DNA of 64,000 nucleotides from Flavobacterium cheniae (GTDB taxonomy: Bacteria > Bacteroidota > Bacteroidia > Flavobacteriales > Flavobacteriaceae), in assembly GCF_004363695.1 (NCBI RefSeq), contig NZ_SNZC01000001.1, forward strand, positions 201,761 to 265,760. The letters run 5' to 3'. The notes below the pieces were generated by a model. That model saw only the letters and a list, made by a program, of their open reading frames with translations, ran no database searches and had not been told where the DNA came from. How positions within the stretch are numbered: the stretch's first letter is position 1; every line of letters begins with the position of its first letter. A program made the position numbers and the translations under genes. Of this stretch, positions 45,304-53,842 are shown in pieces.

Positions 45304-46233
45304 ATGAAAGAATTATCAGTAAATCATTTAATCGGAATAAAATATATTACCAAACAAGATATTGATTTAATTTTCGAAACGGCTGACCATTTCAAAGAAG
45401 TTATCAATCGTCCAATCAAAAAAGTACCATCACTTAGAGATGTTACGATTGCCAACATTTTCTTCGAAAACAGCACACGAACCAAATTATCTTTCGAATT
45501 AGCACAAAAACGACTTTCAGCTGATGTTATTAGTTTTTCAGCAGCACAATCTTCGGTTAAAAAAGGAGAAACTTTGATTGACACCGTAAATAATATTTTA
45601 TCTATGAAAGTGGATATGGTGGTCATGCGCCACAGTAGTCCTGGAGCAGCTCATTTTTTGTCACAAAATATTGGAGCAAGTGTTGTAAATGCTGGAGATG
45701 GAGCACACGAACACCCAACACAAGCCTTATTAGATAGTTTTACGATTAGAGAAAAATTAGGCGATGTAGGCGGAAAGAAAATTGTAATTGTAGGCGATAT
45801 TTTACACTCAAGAGTAGCTTTATCGAATATTTTCGCATTACAAATGCAAGGTGCAGAAGTGAAAGTTTGCGGTCCAAAAACGTTGATTCCTAAATACATT
45901 GAGTCATTAGGAGTAACTGTTGAACCAAATCTAAGAAAAGCTTTAGAATGGGCAGATGTAGCTAATATGTTACGTGTTCAAAACGAACGTTTAGATGTGA
46001 GTTATTTCCCAACTACAAGAGAATATACCCAACAATACGGTGTAACCAAAGAATTATTAGATTCGTTAAATAAAGAAATCGTAATCATGCACCCAGGACC
46101 AATCAACAGAGGCGTAGAAATTACTTCAGATGTTGCGGATTCACAACAATCGGTGATTTTAAATCAGGTGGAAAATGGAGTAGCGGTTCGTATGGCAGTG
46201 ATTTATTTATTGGCAAGTAAGATTAAGAATTAG
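45304..46233 (+). CDS. pyrB: Aspartate carbamoyltransferase catalytic subunit
   Basis: A 309-residue enzyme that joins carbamoyl phosphate and aspartate in pyrimidine synthesis. Carbamoyl-phosphate motif STRT (57-60) in FFENSTRTKLSFELAQKRL, the 80s loop SSVKKGET, HPTQ (137-140) and HPGPINRG near the C-terminus are all present. No regulatory PyrI subunit follows, so this is probably an unregulated trimer of class B/C type. The second gene of the pyrRB operon. Confidence 0.96.
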   Translation: MKELSVNHLIGIKYITKQDIDLIFETADHFKEVINRPIKKVPSLRDVTIANIFFENSTRTKLSFELAQKRLSADVISFSAAQSSVKKGETLIDTVNNILSMKVDMVVMRHSSPGAAHFLSQNIGASVVNAGDGAHEHPTQALLDSFTIREKLGDVGGKKIVIVGDILHSRVALSNIFALQMQGAEVKVCGPKTLIPKYIESLGVTVEPNLRKALEWADVANMLRVQNERLDVSYFPTTREYTQQYGVTKELLDSLNKEIVIMHPGPINRGVEITSDVADSQQSVILNQVENGVAVRMAVIYLLASKIKN

Positions 46234-46256
46234 TATCTTAGTTGAAATTATTAAAT

Positions 46257-46264
46257 TATATTTG
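46257..46264 (+). promoter_or_regulatory. -7 element directly ahead of the 46266 gene
   Basis: TATATTTG is a full TAnnTTTG match ending 1 base before the ATG at 46266. No good -33 is visible. If it is active the transcript would be leaderless. Confidence 0.35.
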
Positions 46265-46265
46265 A

Positions 46266-46679
46266 ATGACTATTGGGGAAGGTAAAGTTGTTTGGTTGTT
46301 TTTTGAAAATATTACTGAATATTTATTTTCTTTATTTAGTAAAAAGATAAAAAATCAAGTTGAAATTATTGATGAATTAGAATCTAAATTAAAGTTTGAA
46401 TTCGACATTTCAATATCAGATTTAATGGAAAATAATTCTATCAAAATTCAAAATGCGATTCAAAAAATTGAGGTTTATTTTTTAGATGAAATTATTGAAT
46501 CTATTTATTTCTGTGTGAAATCAAAGGCTAGAAGTAGAGTGATTAATAAGCTAAAGTCGATTAAAAATCTTGATTCAAAACTTCTAGATTTAATTCAAAT
46601 AGCAGATAATAAGTCTAGTAAATTATGTTTATCAAGAAATAATATTAAAAATTCTCTACAACATAGTTTAAGAAACTAA
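46266..46679 (+). CDS. Hypothetical protein, helical, AT-rich
   Basis: A 137-residue protein with no family I recognise. It is predicted to be all-helical, basic in the second half (VKSKARSRVINKLKSIKNLDSK) and without signal peptide or membrane helix. The codon content is more AT-rich than pyrB before it or rnz after it. It lies between pyrB and the STAS-like/rnz pair, genes that are often adjacent in Flavobacterium as I recall. It may therefore be an inserted gene. A -7 element abuts the start. Confidence 0.5.
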   Translation: MTIGEGKVVWLFFENITEYLFSLFSKKIKNQVEIIDELESKLKFEFDISISDLMENNSIKIQNAIQKIEVYFLDEIIESIYFCVKSKARSRVINKLKSIKNLDSKLLDLIQIADNKSSKLCLSRNNIKNSLQHSLRN

Positions 46680-46692
46680 TAATATAAATAAA

Positions 46693-47025
46693 ATGAAAGT
46701 AGATCAAAAAGGGCATACCACCATCATCAAAGACACACAAAATAATGTGGAAGCCTTTGTGGGTAAAATTATCAATGAATATCATGTGTTTCAAGGTCAG
46801 AATTTAATTTTGGATGTATCGCATAACAAAACCCTTGCTAATGCTGATTTAGTTCATTTTAAAGAACTGGCAAAAACACATAAAAAAGCAAAAAAATCAA
46901 TGATTATAGTTTCTGATGTTGTTGATTTTGATAAAGTTCCCAATTTTTTAAACGTAGTTCCTTCCGTTTTAGAAGCCCACGATATGATTGAAATGGACGA
47001 AATTGAACGCGATTTAGGATTTTAA
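46693..47025 (+). CDS. Conserved STAS-like protein paired with RNase Z
   Basis: A 110-residue soluble protein. The pattern of strand, helix, strand LILDVSHNKTLANADLVHF, helix KELAKTHKKAKKSMIIVSD, helix suggests a STAS-like alpha/beta fold. It ends MDEIERDLGF. In databases it is often labelled ribonuclease Z only because it sits upstream of rnz; it has no metallo-beta-lactamase motif. The constant pairing suggests a shared process with tRNA maturation, but function is unknown. Confidence 0.75.
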   Translation: MKVDQKGHTTIIKDTQNNVEAFVGKIINEYHVFQGQNLILDVSHNKTLANADLVHFKELAKTHKKAKKSMIIVSDVVDFDKVPNFLNVVPSVLEAHDMIEMDEIERDLGF

Positions 47026-47098
47026 TAATTAAAAATTGATAATTTAAAATTGATAATTCTGATAATTGTTAATTATTCATTATCAACTATCAATTGAA
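47026..47098. repeat. AT-rich AATTGATAATT-type repeat
   Basis: The 73-bp gap before rnz is made of near-repeats of AATTGATAATT followed by their inverted form (ATTATCAACTATCAATT). It would fold into an AT-rich hairpin in the message. Similar low-complexity sequences are frequent between Flavobacterium genes as I recall. Confidence 0.55.
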
Positions 47099-48004
47099 AT
47101 GAAACTACAAATACTCGGCTGTTACGCAGCTACTCCAAGAACCATAACCAATCCAACATCACAAGTTTTAGACATAAAAAACCATTTGTTTCTAATAGAT
47201 TGTGGCGAAGGAACACAAGTGCAATTGCGCAAGCATAAAATTAAGTTTTCTCGCATTAATCATATCTTTATATCACATCTTCACGGCGATCATTTTTATG
47301 GATTAATTGGTTTGATTTCGACTTTTATGTTGCTAAATCGTGAAAATGATTTGCACGTTTATGGTCCAAAAGGAATTAAAGAAATTATATTGTTGCAATT
47401 GCGTGCTTCGGGTTCGTTTACGGGTTACAATTTATATTTCCATGAATTAGAATCCAAAGAAAGTGAAGTGGTATTTGAAGATGAAACGGTAATCGTAAAA
47501 ACGATTCCGTTAAATCATCGTGTGTATACAAACGGATTTTTGTTTCAAGAAAAGCTAGGAAAACGCCATTTGAATATTGAAGCGGTTGCGAAATACAAAA
47601 TTGAAAAAGTGTATTTCGATAAAATTAAATCGGGCGGTAATGTAACTTTAGATTCGGGTGAAGTGATTACAAATGAATTACTTTCGTTTCCACCAGATGC
47701 CCCTATGAGCTATGCTTTTTGTAGCGATACGTTGTATGACGAATCCATTGTTCCGATAATTAAAGACGTAGATGTATTATATCACGAATCAACTTTCTTA
47801 GATTCGGAAATGCAATATACTGAGAAAACCAAACACGCTACCGCAAAAGAAGCGGCTCAAATTGCGAAATTAGCTAATGTGAAAAACTTAATTTTAGGAC
47901 ATTATTCCACGCGTTACGGTTCTATTGAACCTTTTAAAACAGAAGCACAAACTATTTTTTACAACGTACTTTTAGCCGATGATGGCAAAGAATTTGAATT
48001 CTAA
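47099..48004 (+). CDS. rnz: Ribonuclease Z
   Basis: A 301-residue metallo-beta-lactamase-fold endonuclease that removes 3' trailers from tRNA precursors. The zinc motif HLHGDH (H60, H62, D64, H65) follows LIDCGEGTQVQLRKHKIKFS. The exosite arm lies at about 150-175 (FLFQEKLGKRHLNIEAV), AFCSDT and HESTF supply further ligands, and LILGHYSTRY closes the site. The start MKLQILGCYAATP (47099) is the normal family N-terminus; the longer frame reads through the repeat. Confidence 0.95.
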   Translation: MKLQILGCYAATPRTITNPTSQVLDIKNHLFLIDCGEGTQVQLRKHKIKFSRINHIFISHLHGDHFYGLIGLISTFMLLNRENDLHVYGPKGIKEIILLQLRASGSFTGYNLYFHELESKESEVVFEDETVIVKTIPLNHRVYTNGFLFQEKLGKRHLNIEAVAKYKIEKVYFDKIKSGGNVTLDSGEVITNELLSFPPDAPMSYAFCSDTLYDESIVPIIKDVDVLYHESTFLDSEMQYTEKTKHATAKEAAQIAKLANVKNLILGHYSTRYGSIEPFKTEAQTIFYNVLLADDGKEFEF

Positions 48005-48026
48005 TTTTCAATGATATAACATGTTA

Positions 48027-48082
48027 GGAACACAGATTGGAGAAATTTTAAAAATTTTCATAATTTCTTTAATCTGTGTTCC
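48027..48082. repeat. Palindromic intergenic repeat
   Basis: GGAACACAGATT (48027-48038) and AATCTGTGTTCC (48071-48082) are perfect 12-bp inverted copies. The next bases inward (GGAGAAATT with AATTTCTTT) continue the stem with G-U pairs, giving about 21 bp. The sequence resembles the dispersed CACAGATT elements found between genes in many Bacteroidetes. It could also slow transcription past rnz. Confidence 0.75.
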
Positions 48083-48114
48083 AAAAAATATTTTAGATTT
48101 TAACGATTATAATA

Positions 48115-48771
48115 ATGATACAAACTGTAATTTTTGATATGGATGGCGTAATTGTAGATACCGAACCGGTTCACCATTATGCGTATCACCAACATTTTAA
48201 GCAATTAAACATTGAAGTTACTTCCGAAATGTATGCTTCGTTTACCGGAAATTCGACTCGTAATATTTTTCAGAAATTAAAAGTACAATTCAATTTAGTT
48301 GAAGAGGTTGAAGATTTGATTTTAACCAAACGTAATCTTTTCAATGATGCTTTCGATTCAAAAGAAGATTTGTATTTAATAGAAGGAGTAGAAGATTTAA
48401 TCAAAGATTTGCATGCAAATAGAATTCAATTGATTGTTGCTTCTTCAGCGTCAAATGTTACGATTAACCGAGTGTTTACCCGTTTTAATTTGCATCAATA
48501 TTTTACGCATATTGTTTCAGGTGAAGATTTTCCGAAATCAAAACCACATCCTGCTATTTTTGAACATGCTGCGAGTTTATCAATTGCTCCAAAAGAAAAT
48601 TGTATCGTAATTGAAGACAGCACCAACGGAATTCAAGCCGCAGTTTCAGCTGGAATTTTTTGTGTGGGTTACGATAGTTTTCATTCGAAAGACCAAGATT
48701 TATCAAAAGCCAATATCATTATTCGTCATTTCAACGAATTGAATTTTGAGAAAGTTCGGGATTTAAACTAA
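48115..48771 (+). CDS. HAD-superfamily phosphatase, beta-phosphoglucomutase-like
   Basis: A 218-residue hydrolase. HAD motif [13 protein letters not shown] with nucleophile D8 and D10, cap domain about 15-85, motif II VASSAS (S/T), motif III lysine in SKPHPAIF, motif IV IEDSTNG. It belongs to the beta-PGM/phosphatase subgroup (subclass IA); substrate unknown. Its last 4 bases overlap the end of the convergent photolyase-like gene. Confidence 0.9.
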   Translation: MIQTVIFDMDGVIVDTEPVHHYAYHQHFKQLNIEVTSEMYASFTGNSTRNIFQKLKVQFNLVEEVEDLILTKRNLFNDAFDSKEDLYLIEGVEDLIKDLHANRIQLIVASSASNVTINRVFTRFNLHQYFTHIVSGEDFPKSKPHPAIFEHAASLSIAPKENCIVIEDSTNGIQAAVSAGIFCVGYDSFHSKDQDLSKANIIIRHFNELNFEKVRDLN

Positions 48772-50228
48772 CTCATTTCTCTGTCTTGAAACGTGTGTTT
48801 TTCAACAATTCGTTTGCTATCTTTTTTAACCGATTCGTCTTTTCGCATCGACCAAAAGAAATCACTTGAAAATTTACGCGCTTCTTCCAAATTTACAATA
48901 GGAGAAGGATAATCGCGACCTATTTGAAAATCATACAACATTTGTTCAATTGGAGTTAATTTCCAAGGTTCGTGAATAAATTCTGCTGGAATATTCGCTA
49001 ATTCAGGAATCCATTTTTTTATAAAAGTGCCATCAGCATCGTGTTCGTAAGAGTTTTTCACAGGATTATAAACGCGTAACGTATTAATTCCAGTTACGCC
49101 CGCTTGCATTTGAATTTGCGGATAATGTATTCCAGGTTCAAAATCCAAAAATTGTTGAGCCAAATGCGGACTACAATTTTGCCAAGGTTGGAACAAATGA
49201 TGCGTGTAAAACGAAACTACCAAAGCGCGCATTCTAAAATTCAAATAGCCAGTTGTATTCAAGCAGCGCATGCAAGCATCAACTAGTGGAACACCTGTTT
49301 TTCCAATTATCCAAGCCTTGTGATATTTTTCGTTAACTCTTTGATTCAAATCGCGATAGCCTTTATTTACAGCAATAAATTCCATAGTACTTTCCATTTC
49401 AAATTTCTGAATGAAATGAGCTTGCCAACGTAAGCGTGAAGCAAAATTTGAAATCTGACGTTTGAATTTTCCTTGTTGATGAATTTCCCAAGCTTTAGTA
49501 TACACTTGTCTGATAGATAAATTTCCCCAAGCAATATATGGTGATAATCGGCTACAGCCTTTTCTGCCTAATTCGGGTTTAGAAATATGATTGCTATAAT
49601 TTTGTACACGTTCTTCAAAGAAAGAATGCATATAACGCATTGCCGTAGGAACTCCACCTTTTTGAAAATTTGGATTATGAACTGTTTTAATTGAAGGAAT
49701 ATCAAATGCATTTTCTAATTCTTCAATTTCAATGTATTTCACAAAACTTCTTGGCGTTGGTTGAAATGGTAAACACTCTTTATCCATATAATCATACCAA
49801 TCTTCTTTCCACGTTTTTCTGTTTTTGATACCACGAATTACACCATTTGTGATGAATTCTTTCCAAACAATCCCTTTTTCTTTAAGCAATTCAGCCACAG
49901 CTAAATCTCTTTCGTACGTCAGTTTTATTCCTGTTTCTTGATGGGAATAAACTGTTGAAATTTCAATTTGTTCGGAAAGTTTTTTAAAAATGGTAGTCGC
50001 TTCGCCTTGAACAATTAAAATTTGTGTGTGATATTTTTGTAATTCTTTTTGAAGCGCTTCTAATGATTGTTTTATAAAATCGAATTGACGTTGACTATAA
50101 TGATAATCTTTCATCAACGAAGGTTCAAAAATATAAAGCAATAAAGTTTTGCCCGAAGTCGATAAGGCTTCATGTAAGGCTTCATGATCGTGCAAACGCA
50201 AATCTCTCTTGAACCAAACAACTTTCAT
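48768..50228 (-). CDS. Cryptochrome/photolyase family protein with atypical flavin pocket
   Basis: A 486-residue flavoprotein. The N-terminal photolyase alpha/beta domain (about 1-130, [16 protein letters not shown]) is followed by the helical FAD-binding domain (about 200-440; [48 protein letters not shown]). In ordinary photolyases the flavin pocket reads ANNGGWQWAASTG. Here the aligned stretch is [16 protein letters not shown], lacking the flavin-facing asparagine and the active-site tryptophan. It may be a cryptochrome-like light sensor or repair a different lesion. It is followed by a convergent HAD gene with a 4-base overlap and sits 38 bases after the canonical photolyase. Confidence 0.88.
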   Translation of the reverse strand: MKVVWFKRDLRLHDHEALHEALSTSGKTLLLYIFEPSLMKDYHYSQRQFDFIKQSLEALQKELQKYHTQILIVQGEATTIFKKLSEQIEISTVYSHQETGIKLTYERDLAVAELLKEKGIVWKEFITNGVIRGIKNRKTWKEDWYDYMDKECLPFQPTPRSFVKYIEIEELENAFDIPSIKTVHNPNFQKGGVPTAMRYMHSFFEERVQNYSNHISKPELGRKGCSRLSPYIAWGNLSIRQVYTKAWEIHQQGKFKRQISNFASRLRWQAHFIQKFEMESTMEFIAVNKGYRDLNQRVNEKYHKAWIIGKTGVPLVDACMRCLNTTGYLNFRMRALVVSFYTHHLFQPWQNCSPHLAQQFLDFEPGIHYPQIQMQAGVTGINTLRVYNPVKNSYEHDADGTFIKKWIPELANIPAEFIHEPWKLTPIEQMLYDFQIGRDYPSPIVNLEEARKFSSDFFWSMRKDESVKKDSKRIVEKHTFQDREMS

Positions 50229-50266
50229 TTTTAGGTTTTTTTATAGTGTTTAGGGCAACGCTATTT

Positions 50267-51553
50267 TTATCCAACTGCTTCTTTATACACTTTTAAGCAA
50301 CGTTCTCGTGCTTCTTTGTGGTCTACAATTGGTTTTGGATAATATTGGGTTTCCAATTCAGGAATCCATTTTTTAATATATTTTAAGTCTTTATCAAACT
50401 TCTTGATTTGTTCTGTTGGGTTGAAAATTCGGAAATACGGAGCAGCATCAACTCCTGAACCAGCGGCCCATTGCCAATTCCCAACATTACTTGCCATTTC
50501 GTAATCTAATAGCTTTTGCGCAAAATAAGTTTCGCCCCAACGCCAATCAATTAGTAAATGTTTGCATAAGAAACTTGCTACAATCATACGCACGCGATTG
50601 TGCATGTGACCAGTTGTGTTTAATTCCCGCATTCCCGCATCAACAAACGGATAACCTGTTTTTCCTTGACACCATTTTTGAAATAAATCTTCATTGTTAT
50701 CCCAAGTAATAGCATCGTATTTTGGTCTAAAACTAGCATTTTTTGTATATGGAAAATGCCATAAAATTTGCATGAAGAATTCACGCCAAATCAATTCATT
50801 CCAAAAGGTTTCGTTTTTTTCTGCAATGGCTTTTGCAATCATTTTTCGAATAGAAACCGCACCAAATCTGAGATAAATTCCCAAATAAGAGGTTTTGTTT
50901 AAAGCAGGAAAATTCCGAGTTGCTTCGTAATTCTGAATTAAGTTTTCGGAAACATCAAATGGTGAAACTTTTATTTTTGACTTTTCAAAACCAATGTCAG
51001 CCAACGATAAAAAAGGGTAGGAGTGATTCTCAATCTTATCCAATTTATCTTCCGAATTGTAATGAACTAACTTAATTTTTCTGAAATTCTCTTTCCATTT
51101 TTTAGAATAAGGTGTGTAAACCACATACGGACTTCCATCGTCTTTTACGACTTCACTTTTCTCAAAAATCACTTGATCTTTGGAAGTTAAAAAAGAAATC
51201 CCATTAGCTACAAATAACTGATTCATTTCCTTGTCGCGCTTGCGAGCATAAGGTTCGTAATCGTGATTGGTATATACGGACGTAATTTTATTTTCGGAAA
51301 TTAATTTGGTAAAAACTTCAATTGGGTTTCCATGAAAAACTGCTAACGATTTTCCAATTTTATTCAATTCCGACTGAATTTTCTCTAATTGTTCGTGAAT
51401 AAAAGTAACGCGAGCATCATCTTTTGGAAGTTCCGACAAAATAATTTCGTCAAAAATAAAAATTGGTAACACTTCTTCATTACTACTTAAAGCATGAAAA
51501 AGGCCTACGTTGTCTTCTATTCTTAAATCGCGTCTAAACCAAAAAATGTTCAT
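50267..51553 (-). CDS. phrB: Deoxyribodipyrimidine photolyase (CPD, class I)
   Basis: A 428-residue light-driven repair enzyme that splits cyclobutane pyrimidine dimers. N-terminal antenna domain (MNIFWFRRDLRIEDNVGL); FAD-binding domain with TSYLGIYLRFGAVSIR, ELIWREFFMQIL, GKTGYPFVDAGMRELNTTGHMHNRVRM and MASNVGNWQWAAGSGVDAAPYFRIFNP. These hold the flavin-facing asparagine (NVGN) and the tryptophans of the electron-transfer chain, so it should be active. It is preceded by a short heptamer repeat at 51564-51591 and precedes the atypical paralogue in one transcript. Confidence 0.95.
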   Translation of the reverse strand: MNIFWFRRDLRIEDNVGLFHALSSNEEVLPIFIFDEIILSELPKDDARVTFIHEQLEKIQSELNKIGKSLAVFHGNPIEVFTKLISENKITSVYTNHDYEPYARKRDKEMNQLFVANGISFLTSKDQVIFEKSEVVKDDGSPYVVYTPYSKKWKENFRKIKLVHYNSEDKLDKIENHSYPFLSLADIGFEKSKIKVSPFDVSENLIQNYEATRNFPALNKTSYLGIYLRFGAVSIRKMIAKAIAEKNETFWNELIWREFFMQILWHFPYTKNASFRPKYDAITWDNNEDLFQKWCQGKTGYPFVDAGMRELNTTGHMHNRVRMIVASFLCKHLLIDWRWGETYFAQKLLDYEMASNVGNWQWAAGSGVDAAPYFRIFNPTEQIKKFDKDLKYIKKWIPELETQYYPKPIVDHKEARERCLKVYKEAVG

Positions 51554-51563
51554 GTGTTTTTTA

Positions 51564-51591
51564 TTTGTTTCAAGTTTCAGGTTTCAAGTTT
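51564..51591. repeat. Heptamer repeat, copy 1
   Basis: A 28-base stretch made of 7-bp units of the TTGAAAC/CTGAAAC type on the minus strand, 10 bases upstream of the phrB start. It is identical over all 28 bases to 60209-60236. A CTTGAA-rich tail follows to 51630. Confidence 0.85.
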
Positions 51592-51631
51592 GATTTTTGT
51601 ACTTGAACTTGAACTTGTTCTTGAATTTGTT

Positions 51632-52330
51632 TTATCCGTTTACTAGTAATGTTGACATTCCGCCATCAACATGGAAAATTTGTCCTGAGATCCAACTACT
51701 TTTATCACTTAATAAAAAGCTTGCCATTTGAGCGCTGTCTTCTGGCTTTCCAAATCGTTTTAACGGATGGCGCTCGGCCGATTTTTCTTGTTTGGATTCG
51801 TTGTTTAAGAATTTATCGGCTAATGGCGTATCAGTTAATGATGGAGCAATTACGTTAACTCTTATTTTTGGAGCATATTCTGCCGCTAAAGCTTTTGCAA
51901 AACCTTCAATAGCGCCCTTTGCCGCGGCAACACTAGTATGAAACGGCATTCCCATAGAAGCAGCAACACTACTAAAAAGCACAATGCTAGATTGCTCACC
52001 CGCTGTTAAATTCGGTAAAACCGCTTGAATTACTTTTACTAAACTAATGAAATTAATTTGTAAATCTGCTTCAAAAGCTTCTGGTTTTAATCCTCTAAAC
52101 GGACGTAAATTAATACTTCCAGGACAATATACCAAACCATCTAAAATTGCAGGTAATTTTGATGTATCTAAAGTATCTGTCGAAGCATCAAATGGAATAT
52201 ATGTTACATTTAAACCTGATAAATTTTCATTCGTTCTAGATGCAACAAAAATATTGTTTCCATTCTGAAGTTCTTGTGCAATGGCTAATCCTATTCCGTA
52301 AGAACCGCCTATTAATAATATGTTTTTCAT
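51632..52330 (-). CDS. SDR-fold protein lacking the catalytic tyrosine
   Basis: A 232-residue short-chain dehydrogenase-type protein. The start MKNILLIGGSYGIG (52330) is preferred to an ATG 33 bases upstream that would overlap the SRPBCC gene. Cofactor motif IGGSYGIG (6-13); the catalytic serine in VLFSSVAASMG is present. The YxxxK motif reads V134-A-A-A-K138 (FHTSVAAAKGAIEGF), so valine replaces the tyrosine. The C-terminal SSWISGQIFHVDGG is typical of SDRs. It may bind NAD(P) without normal catalysis or use another residue. It starts 4 bases after the SRPBCC gene and is part of the photolyase cluster. Confidence 0.85.
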   Translation of the reverse strand: MKNILLIGGSYGIGLAIAQELQNGNNIFVASRTNENLSGLNVTYIPFDASTDTLDTSKLPAILDGLVYCPGSINLRPFRGLKPEAFEADLQINFISLVKVIQAVLPNLTAGEQSSIVLFSSVAASMGMPFHTSVAAAKGAIEGFAKALAAEYAPKIRVNVIAPSLTDTPLADKFLNNESKQEKSAERHPLKRFGKPEDSAQMASFLLSDKSSWISGQIFHVDGGMSTLLVNG

Positions 52331-52334
52331 GTTT

Positions 52335-52802
52335 TTATCCTTTAAATTCACCAAACATTTCAATTAATTTTTTTCTTCTGTATTCAAAAATTTCATTCAA
52401 TTTAGGTTTTACTAAAAACGGATGAACTAATTGACCTAAAATTCCCATCGGTACTTTATAATCTACAATATCTTCCATTTCCACGCCACCAGGAATTTCT
52501 TTGATGAAATGTTTGTGATGCCAAAGCGCATATGGGCCAAAACGTTGCTCATCTACAAAATACTGCTTATCTACCACATGAGTAATTTCTGTTACCCATT
52601 TGGCTGGAATTCCTAAAACCGGTGTTACTATATATTGTATAATTTGACCTGGAAACATAGGTCTATCCGCTCCAGATAAAATTTTGAATCCCATATATTC
52701 TGGAGTGATTTTTTGAAGTTTCTTTGGATCCGAAAGTAAATCCCAAGCTTCATCTATTGTTATGGGTAAGTTTTGTTTGGTATGTAGTCGATATATTTTC
52801 AT
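52335..52802 (-). CDS. SRPBCC family ligand-binding protein
   Basis: A 155-residue START/Bet v1-fold protein. Visible: the opening strand KIYRLHTKQNLPITIDEAWDLLSDPKKLQKITPEYMGF, VDEQRFGPYALWHHKHFIKEIPGGVEMEDIVDYKVP and the long C-terminal helix LVHPFLVKPKLNEIFEYRRKKLIEMF. Such proteins bind a hydrophobic ligand in an internal cavity. It is first in the leftward cluster SRPBCC-SDR-phrB-paralogue. This set recurs next to photolyases in many bacteria as I recall, which suggests a linked light or pigment role (inference). A DUF2256 gene, often in such clusters, is absent here. Confidence 0.85.
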   Translation of the reverse strand: MKIYRLHTKQNLPITIDEAWDLLSDPKKLQKITPEYMGFKILSGADRPMFPGQIIQYIVTPVLGIPAKWVTEITHVVDKQYFVDEQRFGPYALWHHKHFIKEIPGGVEMEDIVDYKVPMGILGQLVHPFLVKPKLNEIFEYRRKKLIEMFGEFKG

Positions 52803-52909
52803 ATTATTTTTTTTGTAAAGATATAAATTTGTTTAATCTTTTTAATTATAAATTAAACAAAAAATTATTCATTTAAGTTTATATTAACATTTGATTCTAA
52901 TACAATTTG

Positions 52910-52917
52910 TAAATTTG
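52910..52917 (+). promoter_or_regulatory. -7 promoter element of the DUF2911 gene
   Basis: TAAATTTG matches TAnnTTTG. A TTTG at 52890-52893 is 16 bases upstream, shorter than the usual spacing. Confidence 0.45.
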
Positions 52918-52937
52918 GAAATCTAAAAACGAAACCT

Positions 52938-53789
52938 ATGAGAAAAATTATTGTTATGTTGGCCGTAGTATTAGCCAATTTTGTTGTAGAAGCGCAAGTA
53001 AAGACGCCTCAATCTAGTCCATTAGCTAAAATTGACCAAGTTGTAGGTCTGACAAATGTTCAAATTGAATATTCAAGACCAAGTGCAAAAGGAAGAACTG
53101 TTTATGGTGATTTAGTTCCTTTTGGGAAAAATTGGAGAACAGGTGCAAATGCAAATACAACAATTTCATTTAGTGAAAATGTAACTATTGCAGGAAAAGA
53201 ATTGAAAAAAGGAAAATATGCCATATTTACAACACCAAAAGCAGATAGTTGGGATGTGATTTTTTATACAGACACAAACAACTGGGGTTTACCAGAAACT
53301 TGGGATGAAAGTAAAGTAGCTTTAAAAACGTCTGTTAAACCAGAGACTTTAAGTAAATCAGTTGAGTCATTTACTATTTTCTTGAATAACTTATCAAATG
53401 ATTCAGGAGTATTAGAATTATCATGGGAAAGAACAATTGTTTCTATTCCATTTACGGTTCCTACACAAGAAGCTGCAATGAAGAGTATTGAGAAAACGTT
53501 AGCAGGTCCATCTGCAGGAGATTATTTTTCGGCAGCTCAATATTTTTACCAAACTAATGGTGATATGACTAAAGCGTTGTCTTGGGTAAATAGTGCTATT
53601 TCAAATTCTCCTAAAGGACAAGATGTTCCTTTTTGGTATTTGAGATTAAAATCATTAATTCAAGCAAAATCTGGTGATAAAAAAGGTGCTATTGCTACAG
53701 CAAAAGAATCTTTGGCATTATCAATCAAAGCAGGAAATGGCGATTACGAAAAAATGAACAAAGACAGCATTGCTGAATGGTCAAAATAA
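52938..53789 (+). CDS. DUF2911 domain secreted protein
   Basis: A 283-residue exported protein with a signal peptide (MRKIIVMLAVVLANFVVEAQ). The DUF2911 domain (about 25-175) shows VEYSRPSAKGRTVYGDLVPF-like text, WRTGANANTTISFSENV, and KKGKYAIFTTPKADSWDVIFY. The C-terminal part (about 185-283) is helical and TPR-like (AAQYFYQTNGDMTKALSWVNSAI). The family is common in Bacteroidetes and has no known role. It is a single gene with a strong terminator. Confidence 0.88.
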   Translation: MRKIIVMLAVVLANFVVEAQVKTPQSSPLAKIDQVVGLTNVQIEYSRPSAKGRTVYGDLVPFGKNWRTGANANTTISFSENVTIAGKELKKGKYAIFTTPKADSWDVIFYTDTNNWGLPETWDESKVALKTSVKPETLSKSVESFTIFLNNLSNDSGVLELSWERTIVSIPFTVPTQEAAMKSIEKTLAGPSAGDYFSAAQYFYQTNGDMTKALSWVNSAISNSPKGQDVPFWYLRLKSLIQAKSGDKKGAIATAKESLALSIKAGNGDYEKMNKDSIAEWSK

Positions 53790-53811
53790 TAGTTAAGAGT
53801 TAATTCAAAAG

Positions 53812-53842
53812 AAAAGTCCCGAAATATTTCGGGACTTTTTTT
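53812..53842. terminator. Bidirectional terminator
   Basis: AAAAGTCCCGAAA pairs with TTTCGGGACTTTT in a near-perfect palindrome with a T-tail. The DUF2911 and symporter genes converge here. Confidence 0.92.
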
